Shown piece after piece: positions 1 to 11,728 of a stretch of DNA of 64,000 bases. A program made the translations under genes and the position numbers. The stretch is from the NCBI RefSeq assembly GCF_963678635.1, contig NC_087066.1:3348485-3412484 (forward strand). Direction: 5' to 3'. Every line of letters begins with the position of its first letter. Position 1 is the first letter of the stretch. The notes below the pieces were generated by a model, which was not told the DNA's origin, did no database searches, and worked only from the letters and a program-made list of their open reading frames with translations. Source of the stretch: Symsagittifera roscoffensis (taxonomy: Eukaryota > Xenacoelomorpha > Acoela > Convolutidae).

Positions 1-763
1 TGACGACCTCTAGCAAAATACAAATGAGAACAATAACGAAGATCGTGAACCCTTCGAAAATGCCAAACAGGGCATATACCCAGTCACGATATCCATGATA
101 AGGAGCGTAAAGTGTCATGGCTTCCAGCGCCTGGTACTTTCCATCGTCGGCAACTGGAACCTTCGCCATACATCCAGCTGACAAAAGGAGTCCCAGGGTC
201 TCCAGGAGCAGCACGATTAAGAACCCCCACCTCACTCCACCTCTGATTCGTCCGAGGTGGTCCAGCTCCGGGAGTTTCACCAGGTTGACCAGAACAACCA
301 GACACTGGGTAACCGAGATGATAAACACGGCGAGCATCGAGTTCAGCGGGTAGTAGGATTTATCAATCCGAGCGACAGTTGAAAATACCCAAGTCGTTAT
401 TAGAACGCAAACAAATTGTATGCTGAGTAGTATAAGCCGGCATGTATCGTTCAGGTATTTTTCTCGATTGTCCAATTTGAAAAAGTACTCAATTCTCCCA
501 GGTGAAATAGTCGAACCAATAAAATAGGACATAATTGAGCCGATAATGAAACAAAGAATCATAAAAATGCGACATACCATCAGTTTGGCATCAAACTTGC
601 CAAAGGAACTATCACGTGCCCAGATTCCGAGATTTTTGGGTTCCGTTTCTTTTCCTGGAAGTTCGTAGTAAGGTTTTCCGGGAGCCGAGAAGTTAGCGAT
701 TATCAGGCTCAAAACGAGGATTATTTGAAGCACTAGCGTGAGAATGTTGACCACTGTATTCAT
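1..763 (-). CDS. Multi-pass membrane protein, 3' end cut by window edge
   Basis: An open frame starts at ATG 763 and runs 254 codons without a stop off the left edge, so it is partial. Hydropathy read by eye gives six candidate membrane segments at about residues 5-23, 63-82, 109-130, 143-162, 179-199 and 229-251. Short polar loops separate them, with a longer hydrophilic stretch at 25-60. Membrane segments this long could not persist by chance in AT-rich intergenic DNA, so I take this as a real host gene. I do not recognise the family; a nematode-specific tetraspan-like or other small multi-pass protein is possible. No intron is needed over this stretch, although a GT at the ATGGTATG near residue 62 could be a donor. 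The first segment could be a signal anchor. It is the only coding sequence in the left 7.8 kb. Confidence 0.7.
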   Translation of the reverse strand, partial: MNTVVNILTLVLQIILVLSLIIANFSAPGKPYYELPGKETEPKNLGIWARDSSFGKFDAKLMVCRIFMILCFIIGSIMSYFIGSTISPGRIEYFFKLDNREKYLNDTCRLILLSIQFVCVLITTWVFSTVARIDKSYYPLNSMLAVFIISVTQCLVVLVNLVKLPELDHLGRIRGGVRWGFLIVLLLETLGLLLSAGCMAKVPVADDGKYQALEAMTLYAPYHGYRDWVYALFGIFEGFTIFVIVLICILLEVV

Positions 764-3425
764 TTTGAGTTAAGTTGGTAAATTATGTTGGTAAAAACTG
801 ATCACGTCGAACATGTGAAGAAATATGGCTTTAATTGTGTTCATGCCTTCCGGTTTGAAGTGTCAGTTGACATGAAAAAAAATAATAATTTTGGGAGACG
901 TGAACAAGATGTTAGGCAATTGAAACCTAGGTGAGATGAGATACGCCCAAACATATAGTGGATCTACGGTTTTTGCTAGAACCAAATTGCAATTTTGCAC
1001 ATCAGTCTCAGATATTTTTTCTAAATCCAAACGAGCTTCCTCGCTCAAATTACTTCGATTTTACTAGCTATATTAAAGCACGAAAAAGATTTTATAAAAT
1101 AAAAAGAATTCCCGCTTTCGGTACTGAAAACCACTTTTCTTTCTTTTTGGAGTGCACTCCGAGATCGCTCTTCAAAATTAGTTAACATTTTTGCCCAGGG
1201 GTCGAACTCCTGATAGGTGGGAGGGGAAGCGTGGACGTGCTCGAGTCATTTGTGCAATCCATCTCTTACCTATAAACAAAGGTCATCCACAAACCCTATC
1301 TCCACTATTACTTTTCGAAAGTCAAAGAATAAATGAAAACCTCAACCCGGGCATCACCAACTTCACAATTGAATTTCTTTCCCGAGCTATGTTCTGTTAA
1401 ACGGCCCTCAACCTTATGAGTTATGACCTATTGGTTATACTCATAGAGTAAATTCAGATAAGGCGCACCGTCTGTTCGCCACGCTATCTTGTTTTCGGTC
1501 GGATAGATTCGTGCAACTTCTTAGTCTAATACCAATCTTAATCTTACTCTTATATTTCCTAGTATCAATAGATCTCGTGTTTCCTGGTTTTCGCGAGTTA
1601 GTTCTTGGAGTTTATCCAGAAGGAGAACAACTGTATTCTAACTTTTATTCGAATTGTTCTGGCAAATAAGTGTCAATGTTAGAGATGGAATATGATTGGT
1701 TAATTAGTAATATTTTATAGCGATAGTTTCATCAATAATATAATTGTATTTATATCCAATTATAAATACTAGTTTGGAACTGGTTTCATCTTTTTGCAAC
1801 TTTGACAACTTGATCGTAAGAATCAAATTTGATTGCTTGAACTCAAGAATAGTTATTGTTCCGACTTTCGATACGAAAGTAACGGAAGATTTGGGCTCGG
1901 GGTGGGTTTTTTTTTCTTCAGACAAATTTTGACTTTTTAACTAGCCAGATTTGACGGAATTTTTTTAATATCATTCAAAAGGTATTGTTGTCCTGAGCCT
2001 AAGTTTGAAAAGATATTTTACCTGTGATCATTTTTTGTAAAGTTATGAGGGTTTAAAGATTTCCATTTTGATCACTTTCACCAATTTGGGACAATTAACG
2101 CGCCATATAACTCGCGCTGTTAACGCGTAAGCGGAGATTTAATCCGTCTTATAAATCGTTCCAAATTGGTTGAACGAAGCTTATTTGCCATAATTGACTT
2201 TTTACAAGGAACGAAATCTATCTTTTTATACTTTATATGGCGTGTGGGGGGATGATTTTCATTATAAAAATTTCAAATTTTAGAGAAAAAAAAATTTCAT
2301 TTTGTTTTATTTCGTTTAATTTTTTTGATGTATTACTGCTGCTCAATAAACTTTAAAAGGCAGTCGGAACATTCAGGGCTTTGCCCTGATACGAGCAGTC
2401 TTGTTATTTTTAAATTAGAATAAATCAAAGCGTTTGCAAAAATAGAGCAGCTCAGTTAACATTTTGATAAATTTGGCTTCTATAACTGAAAGAACCAAAA
2501 CCTTCATGTATTATACTTTTGAAGAAAAAGTACGCAGTTTTTTCTGTTATTTCAAGATTGAATATACAAAATGGGTCCTGTTTTGTTTACGTTTTGAAGA
2601 AATTATTTTGATTTATTTTTCGGGGTCTGTTGACATAGCTGAGGCCATTATAGAATTTCTTCTTTGCCTGAAGACAGAACAACCCTTTTAAAATCAAAGT
2701 TCGTACAAGGTCAGAAAATTGATATGATCATGAGTGTAAGATGGAACGCAGAAGAATCACACGGAAAAAACATGCCTGCCGTTACTTCTTTGCGAGAGAG
2801 AAGAAATAGGTTTTGAGAAGTTGGAAAAAATTTTTAGGCAAAAGCTTTGATTATGATTCAATTGCAAATTAACTTACAAGCTCTTGAACTTTGTGAAAAC
2901 CAAAAACTTTGCATTGTAGTTCTTGATAAGAGTAGCAATCAGATTTTTTAGAAACTTGCAAAAAAGAAATCAGAAACTTGCAAAAAAATTAAAGAAACGG
3001 AAAAACAATGTTTTTTTTTTCGATAAAAACAATCATCAATTTTTTTTTAACTTCAACCAACGGTTTGTGTTCGATCTGTCAAATGTGTTTGAAGAACTCC
3101 TATAATGTCGTTGGTTTGGTTTCTTAAGGATATATCTTTCCAAAAAGCAGCACCTTTAAAATAAAAAACAAAATCTAATCAGTTTCGAAAACTAATTTTT
3201 TATTAAAAAGTTTTCCAAAAATCTCGGCCGCATATTGTCAGTGAGCTTTTAGATAAAACTTTACTCAAGGAACTCTATTTACTGTAAAATGAAAGGTAGG
3301 GTTTTGAAAGTTTATTGTGTTTTTTGAATGCTTGGTCAATTTTATGTCCTGAATGTTGATAAGTACATCAAAAGCACATAGAATTGATCAATTGGCGATA
3401 GAGAACATATAAATGCTGTAGTCTA
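764..3425. other. Intergenic, no gene seen
   Basis: AT-rich sequence with short random frames on both strands and many homopolymer runs. No conserved domain, splice-linked exon chain or RNA gene is visible. The first part is probably the upstream region of the minus-strand membrane-protein gene. The only structure noted is a small inverted repeat at 2080-2171. Confidence 0.6.
2080..2171. repeat. Small inverted repeat
   Basis: ACCAATTTGGGA at 2080-2091 is answered by TCCAAATTGGTT at 2160-2171 with about 68 bp between. The interior has AACGCG twice. It may be a foldback remnant; no target duplication was identified. Confidence 0.4.
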
Positions 3426-3926
3426 CAGTGCTCATTTGAATTAACCGGACAAAACGCGGTTAACTTGAAATTTAAAACGCGTTTTTTTCAAATTGGGTTG
3501 AGTTCAGGAGGAAACTAATGCACACAAAACTTGCTTNNNNNNNNNNNNNNNNNNNNNNNNNNNNNNNNNNNNNNNNNNNNNNNNNNNNNNNNNNNNNNNN
3601 NNNNNNNNNNNNNNNNNNNNNNNNNNNNNNNNNNNNNNNNNNNNNNNNNNNNNNNNNNNNNNNNNNNNNNNNNNNNNNNNNNNNNNNNNNNNNNNNNNNN
3701 NNNNNNNNNNNNNNNNNNNNNNNNNNNNNNNNNNNNTGAATTTTTGGGGTACAATTTTGGGCTCGAATTTTGCGAAACAAGTTATATTATATTATTTCTG
3801 CTAAAAATTTTAGGCAAGTTTTGTCTTCATAAGTTTTCACCTAAAACTCAACCCAATTTGAAAAAAAATGCGTTTTTAAGCTTCAAGTTTAAACGCTTTT
3901 TGTCCGGTTAATTTAAATCAGCACTG
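3426..3926. mobile_element. Tc1/mariner-type MITE with palindromic arms
   Basis: The arms are long inverted repeats. The left arm begins CAGTGCTCATTTGAATTAAC at 3426, and the reverse complement of the right end at 3926 begins CAGTGCTGATTTAAATTAAC. Homology continues through about 110 bp, including CCGGACAAAA and CAAATTGGGTTGAG. Both ends are flanked by TA (3424-3425 and 3927-3928), as expected for the Tc1/mariner superfamily. CAGTGCT is a typical Tc1-like terminus. There is no room for a transposase, so it is non-autonomous. Confidence 0.8.
3537..3736. other. Assembly gap (200 N)
   Basis: Exactly 200 unknown bases in the centre of the palindromic element, a usual place for assembly to break. 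Frames spanning the gap are artefacts. Confidence 0.99.
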
Positions 3927-4392
3927 TACATATAATTTACCACACTGAGCAATTGCATGAAAAGCCATTTTTTTTCTCTAAACGACAATTACTTCAATTT
4001 TTAAAAATTTGACCTAACCCGAAAACGGTGATACGTTTCAATTTCATCTAACGGAGATTGTGATTTCACAAAAAAGCTTAGATTAATTTCTGCGAAAAAT
4101 AAAATGAACCAGCCAAAAATCTACCGGACAACAAGTTTGCCTAATATTTTTACGTATTTTTTTTTCGAACTGTCCAATAATCTACTCAACGAATTGAAAT
4201 CAACAAATACTTTTGAAAAAAAATTATTCCTCTCAAATTTGAACTGGAAAATTGTGCCCATTTGCTTGTAGTAAAGTGATTTTTTTTTGCAGTTCAGAAA
4301 ATTTCGGCACCTGCTTATCACAGCTCGATTTCTTGTACAGGCTTTCAAAAAAACAAGAAAACTGATTTCATACCTGAGAACCTTCATTACTG

Positions 4393-5336
4393 CCCGGGGT
4401 TGACCAAAAATTTATCCTACAATTTTTATATCTAAAAAACGGCTTATTTCGTGCATTTCCATAGTTACAGAAAAAGTTCAGAAAACTCTAAGATAAGCAT
4501 TTTTTCAAACAGGGAAATTGTAGGACAACCATGTTTTCATAACCCAGAAATTTGATTATTTAAAGTTGTATTTTGAAAGTTTTTGGGATGTGTTTGTGAC
4601 CGAACACAAGTGACTAAATCCTGGTTCACTCAAAACTAGATTCACCAAAGAGTTACTCGCCTGGTGTTTACAATGCATTGGAAATGACCTGAATTGTTTA
4701 AGGGTTCTTTTCACAAATCATATACTGAAAGCATCAAACTTTTAATTTTTGGCACACATTTCCAAAGATGATTATTTTCAAAATTAGAGTTTTCAATTTA
4801 TCAGACATTGATCAAGACATAGGTAACCATGCCATACAAAGGAAAAAATGAGTTTTTAGCCTGTTTGAAAAAAAATTTCCAGAGAAATGGAAGAATATTC
4901 AGTTTTTGTGTATCTATGTTATGCTGACAAAAAATTTAAAAAATGCATGCAAAATTTTTTTCTTGGAAATTTTTTGTTTGAGAAAAAAAATCGATTTGCG
5001 GTTGAAGAAAAAAAAAGTTTTGGGGCATTTTCAATATTACCTGAAAATTTTTTGTTGTCGCCATCAAAAAAATGCTAGTCATACAATTTTCATTTAAGAA
5101 AATTGCATGATCACCATTTTTTCCAAAAAAAACATTTTTTTTTCATCACCAGACTGTTCTATTTGATTCAAATAGCCGCAGAAACTAGGTCGAATCTTTT
5201 TTCAATGATGTTTTGAAAATATGAAAACTGTATGACGCATTTTTTCATACATTTGATATACGAAATTGTATGACAAGCAATTATGGTGTTTGGAATTGTA
5301 AGATAGGCAATTTCGATTTATAGAGGTCAACCCGGG
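4393..5336. mobile_element. Candidate small foldback element
   Basis: CCCGGGGTTGACC at 4393 is matched in inverted orientation by GGTCAACCCGGG ending at 5336. Inside each end is a similar CTTACAATT or CCTACAATTT word. No target duplication or transposase was seen, so this is only a candidate. Confidence 0.3.
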
Positions 5337-5727
5337 TTGGCCATAATTTAGTTTTATGAATTCTACTGGCAGTTTTTTATTGCCAAACGAAAGTTTTGAT
5401 CTTTACGAACTGTTTCCGTTCTTCAGCCCGCTTCATTAGAAAAATTACAAGTTAAAATTTAAATATCATTTTTTCTCTCCAAGATAGCCAACTTAAGGCA
5501 CCTTACTGCTCTGTAGGTTTTCCATTCATTCATTTGACTTAGCTTTTGCTTTCTGTATGTAGCTGATACAGTAATTTAAATAGTGTCATGCAAATTTTAT
5601 TGATCACTTATTTGTGTTCGCAACCAAATAATAAACAACAATTTTGGTGATAATTTGACCGCTTGCAAATTATTTGTAGTTCTTTCCCAGTTACAGATAC
5701 ATAACGAGGCCAAACTTTGCATTCTGT

Positions 5728-6052
5728 GCATTGTAAGCGGATTTCACATTTAGCCAAAATCATTATTGTCGCGGAATCTGAATCATTGGTACTTTTCTTT
5801 GATCTTCTTTGCTTTTTTGGATCCACAAACCAATACCCACCACACTCTACCGCTCAAAATAGGCAAATTTGCGGAATACGCAACTGTATTAGCGGAATCC
5901 GGAACAGCTTGTGGAATCCAAAAAAAAATATTCAGACATGTGTGTAGTTAAAATGAACTGTTGCGGGATCCGGATATGCAAGCGAAACCCGCAGATTGTA
6001 AATGGAATTTGCAAATTGTAAGTGGAATCCGCATTTTGTTTGCGGATTTCAT
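5728..6052. repeat. Cluster of degenerate GCGGAATCCG-like words
   Basis: At least eight variants of GCGGAATCCG or its complement occur within 330 bp, at about 5730, 5870, 5890, 5912, 5964, 6000, 6020 and 6040, in both orientations. It resembles a decayed minisatellite. Confidence 0.4.
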
Positions 6053-6138
6053 TTGCATTTATGTTTAATTGTATTAGTGTTTTAAACTATGTTTTTTTAT
6101 ACACTATGTGATCACCAGCAAGTTCAATCTCGATTACT

Positions 6139-6182
6139 AAGTTGATCTACTGCCAATTGAAATAGGCAGTAGACCCCAACTT
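6139..6182. other. Imperfect hairpin
   Basis: AAGTTG, one base, TCTACTGCC, a 10-base loop, GGCAGTAGA, three bases, CAACTT. This gives a 15-bp stem with one internal bulge. It could be a foldback remnant or a small-RNA hairpin; nothing else supports a function. Confidence 0.3.
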
Positions 6183-6607
6183 GATTCTCAATTCCTGTAA
6201 AACAATTTTTGATCACGGCTCTTGCCTACTGAAGAAACTGAAGCAAGTTAAGTAATTTATCATTTCTTTTCAATTCAGTTCAAATAAAATGTATACGTTA
6301 TGAATTACCCTTATTCAAATGTTTTCAAATCGCGAACAAACCAGAACAGTCCAGAACAGTTTGATAAGGCAACATTTTCATGAACTTATTTGAGTTTCTG
6401 AAATTATTATTAAATATTGCTTTTAACAAAATATCTCATCTCAAATACTGATGATTTGAAGTTAAGTACTCTGAGCCCACTCGAATGCCAAATATTGATA
6501 TTATTGGTGACTGTTCTTCCAAATCGAGAACAAATTAAGCTTTGCACTAACAAAATTGATAAATTTTAAATAACAAAAAACTAAATGGCGCCTTGATCTA
6601 CCCCACG

Positions 6608-6713
6608 TCTGCAAGCCCACGTACCCCTCAGAACTGACTCATGAGCCTGTCCATCGGAAATCTGCAAGCCCACGTACCCCTCAGAACTGACTCATGAGCC
6701 TGTCCATCGGAAA
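6608..6713. repeat. 53-bp perfect tandem duplication
   Basis: The unit beginning TCTGCAAGCCCACG occurs at 6608-6660 and again at 6661-6713 without a difference I can see. Confidence 0.9.
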
Positions 6714-6724
6714 TCTCTAATAAA

Positions 6725-7443
6725 AATTGCAAAGTGCCGAAATTATCAAAATAACAAAAACATAATTAGTAGGTTTCAATTGCAACGAGCAACATAGCAA
6801 AACACAGACTAGCTCATGCGTAAACTTTATGTTGAGTGGGTGGCGCACTTGTCTACAGAACATATAAAACTTTTTTGGACAACGAATCTAGTTTCTTCAA
6901 GGAGTGAGATGATGGATGAGAAAAAATCTTTTTTTAAAAATTTTCAATATTTGACTAAATTTTCGCCGTTTTATATCTTTCCATCTATGAGTATGACCGA
7001 CCTGAAATTGTACATGACTAAAGCCAGCAAAATTTTTAAAACAAAAGAATTCTGAACATTGAATTATAAAAATTTGCGGATTTCGGCGCTAATTGCAAAG
7101 TGCCGAAATTATCAAAATAACAAAAACATAAACAGTAGGTTTCAATTGCAACGAGCAACATATCAAAACACAGACTAGCTCATGCGTAAACTTTATGTTG
7201 AGCGGGTGCTGCACTTGTCTACAGAACATATAAAACTTTTTTGGACAACGAATCTAGTTTTTTCAAGGAGTGAGATGATGGATGAGAAAAAAATCTTTTT
7301 TAAAAATTTTTCAATATTTGACTAAATTTTCGCCGTTTTATATCTTTCCAACTATGAGTATGACCGACATGAAATTGTACATGACTAAAGCCAGCAAAAC
7401 TTTTTAAACAAAAGAATTCTGAACATTGAATTATAAAAATTTT
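6725..7443. repeat. 366-bp tandem duplication
   Basis: AATTGCAAAGTGCCG starts at 6725 and again at 7091. The two copies match over about 350 bp with scattered substitutions and small indels. They contain a 79-codon frame at 6816-7055 that is not kept open in the second copy, so I regard the sequence as noncoding. Confidence 0.85.
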
Positions 7444-7850
7444 GGGGACCCTCTGAACAAACTATCACGTATCAAAAAACTGAATCATTCAACCACAAAA
7501 TTTTAAATTCTGAGCTACTTTTTTTTTTGCTTTTTCTTGATTTCAAATAAAGTTTAGACATCAAAATTTTAGTTGAAAGTCAGAAATTCTGAAAAAAAAA
7601 ATTACTAAAAGACGAAAATTGACCTCCTTTTTCCGACGCAGAAGATGATGATTTTTTCAATTTTTTAGAAAATGCGACCTTCTTATGATACAAAACACAA
7701 AAATTTACTTATAGCAACCATTGATAATCAAGATAAGTTTTGTAACAATTCTATGATAAAAAAAATGTGGAGCAAACCAACCTCGCAGCGATCAGCAAAA
7801 AACACCTAAAAATTAGGTATTTTTCAAAAAAAAAACATTGTTTTTGACAA
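7444..7850. other. Intergenic, nothing recognised
   Basis: AT-rich sequence between the tandem duplication and the large inverted repeat. No feature seen. Confidence 0.6.
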
Positions 7851-8694
7851 TTAAAACATTTTTTTTATCATCTATTCCCAGATCGACCCAAAACAAACTT
7901 TCTGGCAAATTTGGGGCAAGATACAACAATTAGTTGAGGAGGGAGTATTGTCAGTTCCTGGCCGAAATAGGGCAGGAAGCTTTCAAGAGACCACTGCTCA
8001 CCCACGGCAACGGAATAAATAAGTGAGCGAACCGACACTGGAGGAAGACCTAGCGGAAAATTTGAGCTTGAGCAACATAATTCCTTTTGCCTAAATAGTG
8101 CCTATGTAAAGAAGCTACCAAACCATCCAAGAAGATTACAAGAGCAAAAGAAATGGACGCTGGCCTATGAACAACTGAAGGCATGGGAGGAATGTGATTA
8201 TTTCTGATGACGAAGAAGAGTTGACAAAGCAGATCACGGTGTCGAGCGCATCTGAACGCAAATCTTCAATGACCGAGGGACGAAATAAGCTGGGTAATTT
8301 GGATAGATTCTTGAGTCTTGAGCAGGGAAAAGAATTGGGACTTGAGTGTGAGGGAACAAAAAAGATACTAAAACATACAAACAGTTGTTATCTAATGCAC
8401 TATATCTATAACAATATCAAAGTTTTACATGAAAATTGTCTGACTAGGTTGAACAAAAGAAAAATCAGAAAAATAGCTTATAAAACTGATATCCAGGGCG
8501 CAGTTGGACGGAGATTTTGATTGCTGTTTAGCTATAGAGTGACAATTTTATATGGCTGTGAGTTTTGGGGATGTACATAAGGTTGAATCTGCTGCACATT
8601 TTTGTAAATGATCACTGGCGCTGTATCTTGAGACAAACTCGATACTTTGGAGACTCACTGACATGACGACAACGTGCGATGAGGACATCGATCT

Positions 8695-9377
8695 TGAGTC
8701 CGGGGAGTATGTGCCAGTCGGTCAAATTTGGAAGTTTGACTTTGATTTTGGGGAAAAAATTAATTTTGAAAAACACAATTCCACCATGTCATTCTAAAGT
8801 TTCTCGCGACAACTGAAAATCAGAGGTTAATTTAAACGGAAGACTCGAATCAGAATGGCGGAAAAGTTGATAAAATTCATTCTAGGGTACAATTGCTTTT
8901 CGCATTTTTACCGAAAACATCAATTCGAAGAGAGCTGTTTTGATCCTGACGCGATTTTCTACGAGACTGCCATCGCTGGGCAAGAGAGAATCTTGATTGG
9001 GCAGGGAGACAAGTCAAGCTGCCCAATGGTTCAGAAAACTAAATTTCTTGAGTCAAATCTATTTATTTCTGAAAAGTTCTAGAGCTGCTTTTCTACTTTT
9101 TTTACCTAATTCTAGAGTCACGTCACTATTTGAGTACTGAATTTAGTTTCTTGAGTGTATTTTACACGATTTTGTTGATCTATCTCAAATGGATCATAGG
9201 TCTACTGCTCAATAATAACTAATGGTATATGTAAGCTTCCAACCCTGTTTTTAAGGGCGTTCGCTTGTTTTAGTTATTTAGAGAACTAGCAATGGGGATG
9301 TTCTTGTTTCTAGCGTGGGGGTGTTTTGTTAGTGGCCTTTAAGCTGTAACAAGGTTTTTTAGTCTCTTTTTTGAAGC
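8695..9377 (+). mobile_element. PPT-like tract and LTR start of subfamily C, left arm
   Basis: GAGTCCGGGGAGTA is followed directly by TGTGCCAGTC with the LTR boundary at 8710. The same arrangement precedes the 3' LTR of element B (TTGTCCGGGGAGTA then TGTGCC), and the upstream bases also match (a GCGAT...GGACAT...GAT pattern). The LTR body is unlike A or B and its other end is not defined inside the arm. Confidence 0.45.
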
Positions 9378-9458
9378 GCACCGACCTATAACCATTGGCT
9401 CAAGGGTCAGGAACACTATCTCTTGTGCTTTTATTCAGTCGGAGCCAATTCGGTGCCC

Positions 9459-10139
9459 TCAGACAAGAGACAACAAAATCGTGTTACATCTTAAATGCCA
9501 CTAACAAAACACCCCCACGCTAGAAACAAGAACATCCCCATGGCTAGTTCTCGAAATACCTAAAACAAGCGAACGCCCTTGAAAACAGGGTTAGAAGCTT
9601 ACGTATACCATTAGTTATTATTGAGCAGTGGACCTATGATCCATTTGAGACAGATCAACAAAATCGTGTAAAATACACTCAAGAAACTAAATTCAGTACT
9701 CAAATAGTGACGTGACTCTAGAATTAGGTAAATAAAAATAGAAAAACAGCTCTAAAACTTTTCGGAATTAAATAGATTTGACTCAAGAAATTTAGTTTTC
9801 TGAACCATTGGGCAGCTTGACTCGTCTCCCTGCCCAATCAAGATTCTCTCTTGCCCAGCGATGGCAGTCTCGTAAAAAGTCGCGTCAGGATCAAGACAAC
9901 TCTATTCGAATTGAAGTTTTCGGTAAAAATGCGAAAAGCAATTGTACCCTAGAATGAATTTTATTGACTTTTCCGCCATTCTGATTCGAGTCTTTCGCTT
10001 AAATTAACCTCTGATTTTCAGTTGTCGCGAGAAACTTTAGAATGACATGGTGGAATTGTGTTTTTCAAAATTAATTTGTTCCCCAAAATCAAAGTCAAAC
10101 TTCCAAATTTGACCGACTGGCACATACTCCCCGGACTCA
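9459..10139 (-). mobile_element. PPT-like tract and LTR start of subfamily C, right arm
   Basis: Mirror image of the left arm: the LTR start (TGTGCC on the minus strand) is at 10124 and the PPT-like TACTCCCCGGACTCAAG occupies 10125-10141 on the plus strand. The arm shares the LTR-like body with the left arm. Confidence 0.45.
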
Positions 10140-10986
10140 AGATCGATATCCTCATCGCACGTCGTCGTCATGTCAGTGAGCCTCCAAAGTATCGAGTGTG
10201 TCTCAAGATACAGCGCCAGTGATCATTTACAAAAGTTTGCAGCAGATTCAACCTTATCTACATCCCCGAAATTCACAGCCATATAAAATTGTCACTCTAT
10301 AGCTAAACAGCGATCAAAATCTCCGTCCAACTGCGCCCTGGATTTCAGCTTTATAAGCTATTTTTCAGATTTTTCTTTTGTTCAACCTAGTCAGACAATT
10401 TTCATGTAAAATTTTGATATTGTTATAGATATAGTGCATTAGATAACAACTGTTTGTATGTTTTGGTATCTTTTTTGTTCCCTCACACTCAAGTCCCAAT
10501 TCTTTTCCCTGCTCAAGACTCAAGAATCTATCCAAATTACCCAGCTTAATTCGTCCCACGGTCATTGAAGATTAGCGTTCAGATGCGCTCGACACCGTGA
10601 TCTGCTTTGTCAATTCTTCTTCGTCATCAAAAATAATCACAATTTCCTCCCATGCCTTCAGTTGTTCATAGGCCCGCGTCCATTCCTTTTGCTCTTGTAA
10701 TCTTCTTGGATGGTTTGGTAGCTTCTTTACATAGGCTCTCTATTTAGGCAAAAGGAATTATGTTGCTCAAGCTCAAATTTTCCTCTAGGTCTTCCTCCAG
10801 TGTCGGTTCGCTCACTTATTTATTCCGTTGCCGTGGGTGAGCAGTGGTCTCTTGAAAGCTTCCTGCCCTACTTCGGCCAGGAACTGACAATAATCCTTCC
10901 TCAAGTAATTGTTGTATCTTGCCCCAAATTTGCCAGAAAGTTTGTTTTGGGTCGATCTGGGAATAGATGATAAAAAAAAATGTTGT

Positions 10987-11728
10987 ATAGGACTTCGATT
11001 AGGCTCAAAAATATGCGAACGGCATAAATGCGTGTGAGGAAAAGACGTTACCGAGGATGGTTGGCATAGTCTTTCTTGCCTCCATCAGCGAGATTCTAAA
11101 GTGCAGGGAGATTCTTTTGAATCAGAGAGATTCAAAAGCGCAGGGAGATTCTCTAGGCATTCAAACCTGAATGCCCCTTTAAAGCAGAGTTTTTCTTCTA
11201 CTCACATTCCGTCTGTTTCCCAACCATGACACCTCTACAGGACCCATCAGAAGCGACCAGACGGTTTGACGCACGTTCCATGGGCTGTTGGTAAGCAGCT
11301 CTTGTGGGATGTAACTGTAGTAGACTCCTTAGCTCCTTCTAGGATTTATGCCGGGTCTGTTTGTAACCCTGATACGGCTGCCGCTGAAGCGGAATAGCGA
11401 AAAAATGACAAGTATAAAGATCTTGTAGATGATTGATTTCTTTTTCAACCGCTAGCTTTTGAAATTCAGGTCGCGGCCGACCCCAGCACAGAAATTTTTT
11501 TGAGCAAGCTTTGTCAGAACCAAAGCATATGCACTGAGGAACACAGAGCAAGCAGCTTTTTAAAACAGAGAATCTCCCTGGCAATACAGATTGCGAACGT
11601 CGCTTGCGTACTCGGAACAATAAATGACAAAATAACTTTCGATGAATTTTTTTTATTTGTAACACTTGTTTATTATATTTTCTCGTGTCGAGTTGCGTGT
11701 TCTTATTGAAATAACGTAACCCGTATCG
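10987..11728 (+). pseudogene. Decayed retroelement ORF, CCHC finger and PD-(D/E)xK-like nuclease, copy 1
   Basis: Frame-by-frame reading gives, in order, an IGLRLGSKICE-type segment, a CCHC-like finger (C-x-C, then HSLSC here versus HGLSC in copy 2), the RPDG motif near 11,256, a WDVTVVDSLAP segment, a KY(K/D)LVDD end, then LAFEIQ and SFLKQRISLAIQIA...CVLGT. This order, a cysteine-histidine finger followed by a PD...D nuclease core, is what I associate with the C-terminal part of RT-bearing retroelements that use a restriction-enzyme-like endonuclease. Frames shift and stop several times (for example TGA at about 11,434), so it is dead. It abuts the inverted repeat at 10,986 and a second copy at 11,729. 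Family name not assigned. Confidence 0.6.

Larger units (their letters stand above)
3927..6607. other. Intergenic, no gene seen
   Basis: AT-rich, no supported gene. It contains a weak candidate foldback element (4393-5336), a cluster of degenerate GCGGAATCC-like words (about 5728-6052) and one hairpin (6139-6182). Several frames of 60-90 codons are low-complexity Lys/Phe-rich translations of A/T runs. Confidence 0.6.
7851..10986. repeat. Large inverted repeat, arms about 1.53 kb
   Basis: The left arm (about 7851-9377) and the reversed right arm (about 9459-10986) match almost throughout, from ATCATCTATTCCCAGATCG at the outer ends to TAGCGTGGGGGTG near the centre, with a few per cent divergence. 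The unpaired centre is about 80 bp (9378-9458). Each arm includes a PPT-like motif joined to TGTGCC, so the palindrome can be read as two 3' ends of a third LTR-element subfamily facing each other. Outer parts have short coding-like patches I could not assign, such as the acidic DDEEEL stretch near 8210 and 10620. Confidence 0.85.

Noticed and set aside
84-353. Short frames of 73 and 78 codons at the left edge
   Set aside because: Out-of-frame overlaps of the longer minus-strand membrane-protein frame that runs off the window.
3472-3911. Reading frames across the run of N
   Set aside because: They are translations of unknown bases and have no real sequence.
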